Shown in pieces: positions 11,005 through 18,082 of a DNA stretch of 38,245 nt. Below the pieces are notes generated by a model. It did no database searches. It was not told the origin of the DNA and saw only the letters and a list, made by a program, of their open reading frames with translations. The DNA comes from an uncultured Actinomycetes bacterium (GTDB taxonomy: Bacteria > Actinomycetota > Actinomycetes > Mycobacteriales > Mycobacteriaceae). The stretch covers positions 1 to 38,245 of the forward strand of contig CAIRCP010000057.1 in NCBI GenBank assembly GCA_903877095.1, written 5' to 3'. Position numbers and translations under genes: made by a program. Within the stretch, counting starts at the first letter, position 1; the number at the start of each line of letters is the position of its first letter.

Positions 11005-11607
11005 ATGCGGACCCTGCGTGTGACCGCCGTGCTGCTGGCCGGGGCGATCGCAGCCGCCGGACCGGCGGCCGGCGCCCCGCAGTCCTGCGCCGACGTGGGT
11101 GGCGTCGTGCAGGCCGGGGGCGACTGCCGGGTGCAGGCCAGCGAACCGGCCTACCTGATGGACATCACCTTCCCGCTGGACTATCCCGACGAGCAGGCGA
11201 TCCTGGACTACATCGGCCAGACCCGGGACGGCTTCGTCAACGTCGCCTCGACGCCCGAACCGCGCAACCATCCCTTCGAGATGGACATCGTCTCGGAGTC
11301 ACTGGCCTCCGCCCAGACCCGCAGTGTCGTGCTCAAGCTGTTCCAGGACGCGGGCGGCGCGCATCCGACGTCCTGGTTCAAGTCGTTCACCTTCGACACC
11401 GTGCGCGGCGCGCCCGTCACCTTCGACACCCTCCTGGCGGGCAGCATTTCGCCCGGCGACGGCATGGATCCGACGCTCTACCAGAACTTCGCCGTCACCG
11501 ACGACGCGGTGATCTTCTACTTCGGCCGCGCCGAACTGCTGCCGTCGTACGCGGGGGAGCGTTCGGTGACGATCCCGCGCACCGACCTGCCGCCGCTCCA
11601 GCTCTGA
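11005..11607 (+). CDS. Secreted RsiV-domain (DUF3298) protein, TB22.2-like
   Basis: 200 residues. A Sec signal peptide (MRTLRVTAVLLAGAIAAAGP, then AAGA with cleavage near residue 24) is followed by a mature region with Cys28 and Cys43, which could form a disulfide. The C-terminal half (FDTLLAG to LLPSYAGERSVTIP) has the DUF3298/RsiV look, including the TDDAVIFYFGRAEL strand. It corresponds to M. tuberculosis Rv3036c (TB22.2), a secreted protein; an esterase activity has been reported for that protein as far as I recall. There is no transmembrane anchor or sigma-binding domain, so unlike Bacillus RsiV it is not an anti-sigma factor in itself. The gene converges with the PrsW-like gene, their stop codons only 1 nt apart. 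Confidence 0.85.
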   Translation: MRTLRVTAVLLAGAIAAAGPAAGAPQSCADVGGVVQAGGDCRVQASEPAYLMDITFPLDYPDEQAILDYIGQTRDGFVNVASTPEPRNHPFEMDIVSESLASAQTRSVVLKLFQDAGGAHPTSWFKSFTFDTVRGAPVTFDTLLAGSISPGDGMDPTLYQNFAVTDDAVIFYFGRAELLPSYAGERSVTIPRTDLPPLQL

Positions 11608-11608
11608 T

Positions 11609-12688
11609 TCAGGCTGCCGTCAAGGCGTCCGCGTATGCGTGGGCCCGACCCGCCTCGCCGTTGCCGATCGCCGCGGCGAGCCGGGCCGCCGCTCGCTGCC
11701 GCTGACCGGCCCCGGTACCTGAGGCCTTGCGGTAGGCCCGCCGCGCTGCGCCGGACTGCAGCGATTGGGCCAGCGCTGGATCGAGCAGCGATGGCTCGAC
11801 GTAGCTGAGGTAAGGCAGGTACAGCCGGGCCTCCTGCTGCCGGCCCGCCCGGACCAGCCAGAGGTAGACCGCCAGAATCCCGAACTGCCCCAGCACATAG
11901 AACAGCCCGAACCGGTGCGAGTTCCACAGCAGGTGCCCCGCGAAGGCCAGCAGCACCAGGCTGGCGGCGACACCGACGCGGTGCGGCATCGGCCGGCGGC
12001 GGGCGGTCATGGCATAGCCGATACCGAATCCGGCGATCCCGGTGATCACGATGTGGCCGGTCCAACTGCGGCGCAGCACTTCGTGAACGACGTCGGTGGC
12101 CAGTGACGCCCACTGGCCCGGATGACCCGGCGGGGCCGAGGTGATCGCGTTGGTCACCGACTGCACGACGTTCTCGACGACCTCGAATCCCAGTCCCACG
12201 AAGGAGCCGACCACGAGTCCGTCCAGGGGACCCCTGGGCCGCGTCGCCGCCAGCAGCAGGACCACGACGATGCCCAGATCCTTGATCGGCTCCTCGGTGA
12301 AGGGGGCGAACAGCGACCATGCCGGCCCGTCCGGCCGCTCGGCGAGGTGCTCGTAGATGGCGAGATTGGCCGGCAACGCGTATCCGGTGGCCGCGGTGGC
12401 GCCCCACAGCAATGCCAGGCTGCGGGTCTCCCGGCTGACCGGCCAGAAATAGGGGACTTTGGCCAGCAGCCACGCGCACGCCACACCGAAGACCGCGAAC
12501 AGGACGACGCTCGCGCCGGCCAGCACGGGTAACTGTGCGATCGCGGCGGCCATCGACGCGACCAGGATCACCGCTCCGGTGAGCACGGCCACGATGTAGA
12601 CCGCCCACAGCGGCAGGACGGAGTTCCGGGAGCTGATCGCCGCGGGCGGTGGCATGGTGAAGGCCGGGGTGCGCTCCTGGCTCGTCAT
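11609..12688 (-). CDS. PrsW-family intramembrane metalloprotease
   Basis: 359 residues from the ATG that overlaps the upstream stop (ATGA). About nine hydrophobic segments carry the PrsW/CAAX-protease-like motifs: EExxK as TEEPIKD (Glu132, Glu133, Lys136), FEVVEN (Glu169, Glu172, Asn173), HEVLRRSWTGH (His202, His212) and GHLLWNS (His252, Asn256). PrsW enzymes are membrane-embedded proteases, the best known making the first cut in the anti-sigma factor RsiW. The substrate here is unknown. The last 100 residues form a soluble Ala/Arg-rich tail beyond the core family. It is last in a three-gene minus-strand operon after the beta-propeller lipoprotein and the SKPPT-repeat membrane protein. Confidence 0.83.
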   Translation of the reverse strand: MTSQERTPAFTMPPPAAISSRNSVLPLWAVYIVAVLTGAVILVASMAAAIAQLPVLAGASVVLFAVFGVACAWLLAKVPYFWPVSRETRSLALLWGATAATGYALPANLAIYEHLAERPDGPAWSLFAPFTEEPIKDLGIVVVLLLAATRPRGPLDGLVVGSFVGLGFEVVENVVQSVTNAITSAPPGHPGQWASLATDVVHEVLRRSWTGHIVITGIAGFGIGYAMTARRRPMPHRVGVAASLVLLAFAGHLLWNSHRFGLFYVLGQFGILAVYLWLVRAGRQQEARLYLPYLSYVEPSLLDPALAQSLQSGAARRAYRKASGTGAGQRQRAAARLAAAIGNGEAGRAHAYADALTAA

Positions 12689-12861
12689 CGGCTCGGGACA
12701 CCCAGCGCCAGGATGGCGCATGTGACGACCACCAGCATCGTCACCAGCCAGATCGTCATGCCCGACGCGGGGTAGCGGCCCGGGGGCAATTGGGTCGGCG
12801 GCTTAGATGTCGGCGGCTTAGATGTCGGCGGCTTGGACGTCGGCGGCTTGGACTCGGTCAT
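12685..12861 (-). CDS. Small proline-rich single-pass membrane protein with SKPPT repeats
   Basis: 58 residues. Met-Thr-Glu is followed by four tandem SKPPT units (residues 4-23), a short proline-rich linker (QLPPGRYPASG) and one hydrophobic segment, residues 35-54 (MTIWLVTMLVVVTCAILALG), near the C terminus. It is too short for many gene callers. Reality is supported by its fit between neighbours: it starts 3 nt after the end of the upstream gene and overlaps the PrsW-like start by 4 nt (ATGA). The basic, proline-rich N terminus and single membrane helix suggest a membrane-anchored adaptor, or a substrate or partner of the adjacent intramembrane protease. No homologue is recognised. Confidence 0.68.
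   Translation of the reverse strand: MTESKPPTSKPPTSKPPTSKPPTQLPPGRYPASGMTIWLVTMLVVVTCAILALGVPSR
12794..12853. repeat. Four tandem 15-bp repeats inside the SKPPT gene
   Basis: Units at 12794-12808, 12809-12823, 12824-12838 and 12839-12853 read GTCGGCGGCTTAGAT or GTCGGCGGCTTGGAC. The differences are confined to third codon positions (read on the minus strand), so the SKPPT peptide repeat is preserved. Confidence 0.9.
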
Positions 12862-12863
12862 GC

Positions 12864-14168
12864 TCAGGCCGGATCGAAGCTGTAGACCTGGCCGCCACTG
12901 GTGGCCACCACCACCCGGCGGTCGAAGCCGACCGACACCCCGACCGGGAACCCTGCGGCGTCCGGCAGGGGATAGGTGTTCAGCGTGCGCCCGCCGTCGG
13001 CCGGGTTGAACACCAGCAGAGACAGCCGCCCCGGCCTGTCGGCGACGACGGTGTAGGCCACCCGGGCGCCGGCCTGGCTGGCGGTGGTCAGCGGTGTGAC
13101 GTCGTCGCGCCGCCAGACGATGTCGGCCCGGTCGCCGGAATCCTGGATGGCCACCAGTCGGGTGTCCGGGCCGCCGCCGGCGACGATGAGCCCGCCGGGT
13201 GCCAGCGACGGCGGGGTCTGCGGCTGAAAGCCCAGCGGGACAGACCATTTCGGCTTGCCGTCGGCGGCGTCCAGCGCCCAGAGCTGGCGGTCACGACCGT
13301 TGACGTAGACGGTCTGTCCGTCGCGGGACAGCACCGGACTGCCGAGCACCCCGGCCGCCACCGCGTCGCTGGTCCACTCCGGCGTGACCAGGGCGGACTG
13401 GTCGGGCTGGTAGCGCAGTGCGGTGAGCACGGACGACTTCGCGCCGGGCTGCCACAGCCCGAGAACCACGATCCGTCCGGCCGCGGAATAGGCCGGCGCG
13501 GTAGCCACCGGGCAGGCCGGCTGGGACTGCTGGCAGTCGGCCAGCCCCCGGAAGGGGTCGGTCGGGTCGATGCCGTCGACGAGGTCCAGTGGGGTGCCGG
13601 TCACCTCGCCGCGGTGGGCGTCGAACACCAGCACCTGGCCGAGGTGGGTCACCACCAGCAGGCGGCCGGGGTCGAGAAACCTTGTGGTGGTGGGCATTCC
13701 GATGACGTTGGTGCGCCAGCGCACCCACTGCGTCGGCGGGTAGGCGATCATCAGGCCGGGCTGGCCGATGTAGAGGTTGTCGAAACCGTCGAACAGCGGG
13801 CTGGCGAAACCCCCGCCGAGCACCATCCGGGTGCACCAGCGCTGACGGCCCTTGCCGTCGTTCTCCCACACCATCAGCGAGCATCCGCCCGATGTCTGGC
13901 CATTGACGGCCAGGTAGCCGTCACCGCCGAGTGCCGCGGCGGCGCCGAGGTCGCCTTTGACCGAGCGGCTCCAGCCCGCTGCGAGCGTCGAGGCGCCCTC
14001 GGTGGCGGTATAGCTGCTGTTCTCGGCGTCGGCGTACTGGGCCGACCAGCCGCGGGCGGCTATCGGCTCCACCCATGAGTCGGTGGTACCGCAGCCCGCC
14101 AGCGAGCCGCTCAGCAGCATCGCCGACGCCAACGCGAACGCGCGTCGCAGCACCGGTGTCCTGACCAT
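12864..14168 (-). CDS. PQQ-type beta-propeller lipoprotein (Rv3035-like)
   Basis: 434 residues from an ATG preceded by a leaderless -10 box; the in-frame ATG at 14264 would overlap the divergent acyltransferase gene. The signal peptide ends in a lipobox LAGC (Cys26). The mature part consists of repeated PQQ/Kelch-like blades, for example GDGYLAVNGQTSGG, GRIVVLGLW, SRDGQTVYVNGRDRQLWALDAADG and SFDPA at the end, which fits a seven- or eight-bladed propeller outside the membrane. No PQQ-dehydrogenase catalytic residues are evident, so a binding or scaffold role is more likely. It corresponds in position to M. tuberculosis Rv3035, which is also inverted within the MGLP neighbourhood. It heads the operon with the SKPPT protein and the PrsW-like protease. 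Confidence 0.85.
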   Translation of the reverse strand: MVRTPVLRRAFALASAMLLSGSLAGCGTTDSWVEPIAARGWSAQYADAENSSYTATEGASTLAAGWSRSVKGDLGAAAALGGDGYLAVNGQTSGGCSLMVWENDGKGRQRWCTRMVLGGGFASPLFDGFDNLYIGQPGLMIAYPPTQWVRWRTNVIGMPTTTRFLDPGRLLVVTHLGQVLVFDAHRGEVTGTPLDLVDGIDPTDPFRGLADCQQSQPACPVATAPAYSAAGRIVVLGLWQPGAKSSVLTALRYQPDQSALVTPEWTSDAVAAGVLGSPVLSRDGQTVYVNGRDRQLWALDAADGKPKWSVPLGFQPQTPPSLAPGGLIVAGGGPDTRLVAIQDSGDRADIVWRRDDVTPLTTASQAGARVAYTVVADRPGRLSLLVFNPADGGRTLNTYPLPDAAGFPVGVSVGFDRRVVVATSGGQVYSFDPA

Positions 14169-14181
14169 CCAGGCGAGACTA
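14169..14181 (-). promoter_or_regulatory. Leaderless -10 promoter element of the propeller lipoprotein operon
   Basis: Minus-strand TAGTCT at 14181-14176 is followed by 7 nt and the ATG at 14168, which decides this start. Confidence 0.58.
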
Positions 14182-14218
14182 ACGGGTCGCGCCTCGATGA
14201 TTGGGCAGGCCGGTTGGG

Positions 14219-14232
14219 TAGGCTCTGCCGCC
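14219..14232 (+). promoter_or_regulatory. Leaderless -10 promoter element of the acyltransferase gene
   Basis: TAGGCT at 14219-14224 lies 8 nt before ATG 14233. It rules out upstream in-frame starts such as 14083, which lies inside the divergent gene. Confidence 0.55.
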
Positions 14233-14970
14233 ATGACGAGCATGTGGGGCGCGCCGATCCACAAGCGCTGGCGCGGGCAGCGTCTGCGCGACCCCCGTCA
14301 GGCCAAGTTCCTCACCCGGGATTCGCTGCGCTGGGTGATCGCCAACCGCGCCTACACCCCCTGGTACCTGGTGCGTTACTGGCGGCTGCTGAAGTTCAAG
14401 CTGGCCAACCCGCACATCATCACCCGCGGCATGGTCTTCCTCGGCAAGAACGTCGAGATCCATGCCACCCCGGAACTGGCCCAGCTGGAGATCGGCCGCT
14501 GGGTCCACATCGGCGACAAGAACACCATCCGGGCGCACGAAGGCTCGTTGCGGCTCGGTGACAAGGTCGTCTTCGGCCGCGACAACGTCATCAACTGCTA
14601 CATCGACATCGAGTTCGGCGAGTCGGCCCTGATGGCGGACTGGTGCTACGTCTGCGACTTCGACCACAAGATGGATAACATCGAGCTGCCGATCAAGGAC
14701 CAGGGCATCGTCAAGACCCCGGTGCGCATCGGTCCCGACGTCTGGATCGCCGCCAAGGTCACCGTCCTGCGCGGCACCACGATCGGCCGGGGCTCCGTGC
14801 TGGGGGCGCACGCGGTGGTCAAGGGCGACATCCCGGATTACTCGATCGCCGTCGGGTCGCCGGCCAAGGTGGTCAAGAATCGCAAACTGGCCTGGGAGAC
14901 CTCCGCCGCCCAGCGTGCGGAGTTGGCCGCGCACCTGGCCGACATCGAGCGCAAGAAGGCAGCCAAGTAG
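14233..14970 (+). CDS. Left-handed beta-helix acyltransferase (Rv3034c-like)
   Basis: 245 residues. The C-terminal half has hexapeptide-repeat character (KTPVRIGPDVWIAAKVTVLR, then GTTIGRGSVLGAHAVVKGDI and YSIAVGSPAKVVKNRK), which is the fold of maltose/galactoside O-acetyltransferases; a His in CDFDHKMDN is a candidate catalytic base. The basic, aromatic N terminus (WRGQRLRDPRQAK, WYLVRYWRLLKFK) could contact membrane or polysaccharide. It matches Rv3034c of the MGLP neighbourhood. MGLP carries short acyl groups, so an O-acyltransferase acting on it is a reasonable inference. The acyl donor and acceptor are not visible in the sequence. Confidence 0.86.
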   Translation: MTSMWGAPIHKRWRGQRLRDPRQAKFLTRDSLRWVIANRAYTPWYLVRYWRLLKFKLANPHIITRGMVFLGKNVEIHATPELAQLEIGRWVHIGDKNTIRAHEGSLRLGDKVVFGRDNVINCYIDIEFGESALMADWCYVCDFDHKMDNIELPIKDQGIVKTPVRIGPDVWIAAKVTVLRGTTIGRGSVLGAHAVVKGDIPDYSIAVGSPAKVVKNRKLAWETSAAQRAELAAHLADIERKKAAK

Positions 14971-15014
14971 GCCGCCCATCGCCACGAAGGCGGCGCGTCG
15001 GGTCGTTATGGGCG

Positions 15015-15062
15015 TAGGGTCGACAAGATCGGGACCGTCCAGGCCCCCTTATGGGCAGAGGG
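15015..15062 (+). promoter_or_regulatory. Promoter and ribosome-binding site for the 44-residue protein
   Basis: TAGGGT at 15015-15020 is a possible -10 box, and AGAGGG at 15057-15062 is a ribosome-binding site 6 nt before ATG 15069. The rest of the 98-bp gap contains only short GC-rich inverted repeats (GCCGCC/GGCGGC around 14971-14996). Confidence 0.4.
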
Positions 15063-15068
15063 CCAACG

Positions 15069-15203
15069 ATGGCTGATAAGTCACCCCGTCAATCCATGAC
15101 GAAAAAGTCCGGTAAGTCTCTGAAAGAGAAACGCGCGGCCAAGAACGCCAAAGTAGATCAGGCGTCTGCCACCGAGGCTGCGCTGACTCCCAAGAAGCGC
15201 TGA
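15069..15203 (+). CDS. Small lysine-rich hypothetical protein (44 residues)
   Basis: 44 residues, very basic (eleven lysines and three arginines), with no hydrophobic segment: begins MADKSPRQSMTKKSGK and ends ALTPKKR. A good ribosome-binding site and a hairpin terminator overlapping its stop codon support a real gene despite its size. A comparable small basic gene is annotated next to Rv3032 in M. tuberculosis (Rv3032A, from memory). It is likely cytosolic and may bind nucleic acid or acidic partners by charge alone. No function is known to me. Confidence 0.72.
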   Translation: MADKSPRQSMTKKSGKSLKEKRAAKNAKVDQASATEAALTPKKR

Positions 15204-15228
15204 GGTCTCTTCGCTTCGTTCCTCAGCG
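15198..15228. terminator. Bidirectional hairpin between convergent genes
   Basis: CGCTGAGG (15198-15205) and CCTCAGCG (15221-15228) form a perfect 8-bp stem with a 15-nt loop. The left arm contains the stop codon of the 44-residue gene and the right arm contains the stop codon of the convergent glycosyltransferase gene. The symmetry would let it serve both directions. Confidence 0.6.
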
Positions 15229-16452
15229 GTCCGGGAGGGCCTGCTCGACGATCGGCCGACGGGCCAGCGGTTGGCGCTCGCCACGTTTGGCGGCCAGGTA
15301 CACCTGTGCGGTTCGGGTGGCCACGGTGTGCCAGTCGAAGTCGGCGGTGAGGCGCTGCCGGGCGGCCAGGGCGCGGCGCTGCGCCGCGTCGGGGTCGTCT
15401 AGCACGGCGCGCACCGCCTGCGCGAGTGCGCCGGGATCTCTTGGCGGACAGGACAACCCGGTCTTTCCATCGATCACCGCCTCACCCAGGCCGCCGACGT
15501 TGGTGGTCACCAGGGGAGTGCCGGCCGCGATGGCCTCCAGTGCCACGATGCCGAACGGCTCGTAGCGGCTGGGCAGCACGGCGGCGTCGGCGCGATGCAG
15601 CAGGGCCAGTAACTCGTCGTGGTCGGTCCGGCCGACGAACCGAACCGCCTTGAGCACCTTGTGCTTTCGGGCAACCTCCGTCAGCCAGTCCTGCTGGGTG
15701 CCGTCGCCGGCGATGGTCAGCGTGGTGCCGGGGTGACTGCGACGGATGCGCGGCAGCGCAGCGATCGCGTCGTGCACGCCTTTCTCGTATTCCAGCCGGC
15801 CGAAGAACAGCAACTCCGCCGGCCCGTCACGGCGACGTCGTGGCGCGAACGACCAAAGGCTGGAATCGATTCCGTTCGGGATGACGCTGATCTCGGCCAG
15901 GCCTGGCCCGAACAACTCGGAGATCTCGTCGGCCATCGACGCCGAACAGGCGATGAGCGAATCGGACTCGCGGGCCAGCCACGACTCGACGGCGTGCACC
16001 TGCCGGCTGATCGGCCCGTACACCCAGCCGGAGTGCCGCCCCGCCTCCGTCGCATGCATGGTGGAAACCATCGGCACGTCGAAGAATTCGGCCAGCGCGA
16101 CCGCCGGGTGTGCCACCAGCCAGTCGTGTGCGTGCACCACATCGGGAATCCAGTTGCGGCACAGGCGAAGGCCCGCCCGCAGCATCGCGTGCCCCATCGC
16201 CAGGGTCCAGGCCATCATGTCCGGGCCGAACTCGAATTCGTGCGGATCATGCGCCGCGGTGATGAGGCGCACGCCCTCCCGGGTCTCGTCGGTGGTGGGG
16301 TGGCTGGCCGGGTCGGTGTCGAACGGATGACGGCACAGCACCACGACCTCGTGGCCGTCGGCGGCCAGCGCGGTGGCCAGCTGGTAGACGTGGCGACCGA
16401 GCCCGCCGACGATCACCGGCGGGTACTCCCACGACACGATGAGGATTTTCAC
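15223..16452 (-). CDS. GT4 alpha-glucan glycosyltransferase (Rv3032-like)
   Basis: 409 residues. The GT-B fold of family GT4/glycogen-synthase type is shown by the N-terminal SWEYPPVIVGGLGRH (donor/acceptor loop GGLGRH), HAHDWLVAHP, and the EX7E motif EPFGIVALE with Glu298 and Glu306. The sequence is very close to M. tuberculosis Rv3032, an alpha-1,4-glucosyltransferase shown to elongate MGLP and to contribute to cytosolic glucan. It probably uses a nucleotide-activated glucose donor. It follows the GH57 gene by 28 nt on the same strand, so Rv3030-Rv3031-Rv3032 equivalents form one operon. Confidence 0.93.
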   Translation of the reverse strand: MKILIVSWEYPPVIVGGLGRHVYQLATALAADGHEVVVLCRHPFDTDPASHPTTDETREGVRLITAAHDPHEFEFGPDMMAWTLAMGHAMLRAGLRLCRNWIPDVVHAHDWLVAHPAVALAEFFDVPMVSTMHATEAGRHSGWVYGPISRQVHAVESWLARESDSLIACSASMADEISELFGPGLAEISVIPNGIDSSLWSFAPRRRRDGPAELLFFGRLEYEKGVHDAIAALPRIRRSHPGTTLTIAGDGTQQDWLTEVARKHKVLKAVRFVGRTDHDELLALLHRADAAVLPSRYEPFGIVALEAIAAGTPLVTTNVGGLGEAVIDGKTGLSCPPRDPGALAQAVRAVLDDPDAAQRRALAARQRLTADFDWHTVATRTAQVYLAAKRGERQPLARRPIVEQALPDR

Positions 16453-16480
16453 GGCTCCGCCAAAGGCGGCTCGGCGCGAC

Positions 16481-18082
16481 TCACCGGGGCAGCCGACGGG
16501 CGTCCAACGCGCCGAACAGCCCGTCGGCCCGGTTCCAGCCCTCCGCGAGGCGCACCGCCGCGTCCCGGCGCCCGGCGGCCAGCGCGTCGGCGATCTCCCG
16601 GGTGGCGTGTGCGTGCAGATGCGCCCGGTAGCGCGCGTACTCGGCGGCGGAGTCCTTGCTGACCATGAACGGCCAATCGCTGGACACCGTCAGCAGGGTC
16701 TCACGCAGGATCTGGTCGGCGACGAAGTCCCGTGCCGGCGCGGTGTCGGTCTGTGCCAGCGCCTTGTCGACGCACGCCAGGGCGGTGTCGACCACTTCGG
16801 CGTTGAGCTGCACCAGGTCGGACACCTTTTCGCCGGCCCACACCTGCCAGTCCTTGCCGGATCCCCATGAGCTGGGCGGCAATTCGACGCTAGCGCCGAC
16901 GAAACCGTTGTCGCGGGCGTCGCTCAGGGTGCCCACCCGGATACCGGCTTCGGGCAACGCGCGCAGCAGCCGCTCCAGCCAGACCGGGCCCTCGTACCAC
17001 CAGTGCCCGAACAGTTCGGTGTCGAAGGCGGCGACCACATGTGCCGGCCGGCCGATGCGCTCGGACTCTGAGATGAGCCGTTGGCGGACCAGGTCGACGA
17101 AGTCGGCGACGTGGACGTCGACCGCCCGGTCGGCGCGCTCCGGGTCGTACGGCGCCTTGTGCTCGGAGTCGACGCCGCGGCCGGTGACCCGGGCCGGCTT
17201 GAGCCCGGTGAGGTGGTCGTAGGTGTGGAAGTCGCGGTAGGCGGCGTGACCGGGATAGCCGGACTTCGGCGACCAGACCCGGTAGGAGACCTGCAGGTCG
17301 CGGCCGAAGGCCACCACATCGGTGTCGCCGACGGGACGGCCGAGTGCGGTGTCGCCGTGCAGTGACGGACCGTCGACCATGAAGTGTCCGACGCCGGCGG
17401 CGGCGTAGTCGTACTCCATGCCCGGCGCGTAGGCGCACTCCGGCGCCCAGATGCCGGTTGGGGTGTGGCCCAGTCGCTGCCCGGCATCGGCCAGACCCTC
17501 CCGCAGCGCGAACTCGCGCAGCCGCGGTTGCAGCAGCGGCTGGAACGGGTGCGCCAGCGGTCCGCCGAGAAGCTCCACTGTGCCGGCGTCGATCAACTCG
17601 CGCAGCAGCGGGCTGGCGCCGTGCCGCCACAGCTCGGTGAAGTCGCTCAGCGCCAGTCCGGCTTCGTCGTATTCGCGAATCCCGAAGCGCCGCAATGCTT
17701 CCGGGCTCGTTGCTGTCCCCGGAGTCGCGCCGGTCGGGGTGTGCACATTGGCGGCCTCCAACGCGCGAAGCTGCCAGTTGGCCAGCCAGCGGTGCATGCC
17801 GTCGAGGCAGTAGGGGTCATCGAGTTGGGCGGTGACCACCGGCGTCATACCCAGGGTGAGCACGCCACGACGGCCCTCGGCGGCCAGCGTCCGCAGCACC
17901 CGCATCAGCGGTAGGTAGGCCGCCGCCCACGACTGGTAGAGCCATTCCTCGCCCACCGGCCAGCGACCGTGGTGGGCAAGCCAGGGCAGGTGGGTGTGCA
18001 GCACCAGGCTGAACTGACCCGGAACGGCCTGCCCTCCTCGGGGGCTGGAGCGCAGCGACTCGGGGGAGGACAGGGCGCTCAC
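16481..18082 (-). CDS. GH57 family glycoside hydrolase / glucan branching enzyme (Rv3031-like)
   Basis: 533 residues with a GTG start overlapping the upstream methyltransferase stop (GTGA). The GH57 barrel starts with FSLVLHTHLPW (HxHxP variant HTHLP), has the nucleophile Glu215 in GIWAPECAY and the acid/base Asp354 in AAFDTELFGHWW. The C-terminal helical region (from about 430) resembles the DUF1957 domain of GH57 alpha-1,4-glucan branching enzymes. M. tuberculosis Rv3031 is proposed to act on MGLP as a branching or related transglycosylating enzyme. Its position between the methyltransferase and the elongating glycosyltransferase supports that role. Confidence 0.92.
   Translation of the reverse strand: MSALSSPESLRSSPRGGQAVPGQFSLVLHTHLPWLAHHGRWPVGEEWLYQSWAAAYLPLMRVLRTLAAEGRRGVLTLGMTPVVTAQLDDPYCLDGMHRWLANWQLRALEAANVHTPTGATPGTATSPEALRRFGIREYDEAGLALSDFTELWRHGASPLLRELIDAGTVELLGGPLAHPFQPLLQPRLREFALREGLADAGQRLGHTPTGIWAPECAYAPGMEYDYAAAGVGHFMVDGPSLHGDTALGRPVGDTDVVAFGRDLQVSYRVWSPKSGYPGHAAYRDFHTYDHLTGLKPARVTGRGVDSEHKAPYDPERADRAVDVHVADFVDLVRQRLISESERIGRPAHVVAAFDTELFGHWWYEGPVWLERLLRALPEAGIRVGTLSDARDNGFVGASVELPPSSWGSGKDWQVWAGEKVSDLVQLNAEVVDTALACVDKALAQTDTAPARDFVADQILRETLLTVSSDWPFMVSKDSAAEYARYRAHLHAHATREIADALAAGRRDAAVRLAEGWNRADGLFGALDARRLPR

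Noticed and set aside
14083-14264. Longer versions of both divergent genes (starts at 14083 plus and 14264 minus).
   Set aside because: They would overlap each other's coding region. The leaderless -10 boxes at 14176-14181 and 14219-14224 point to ATG 14168 and ATG 14233.
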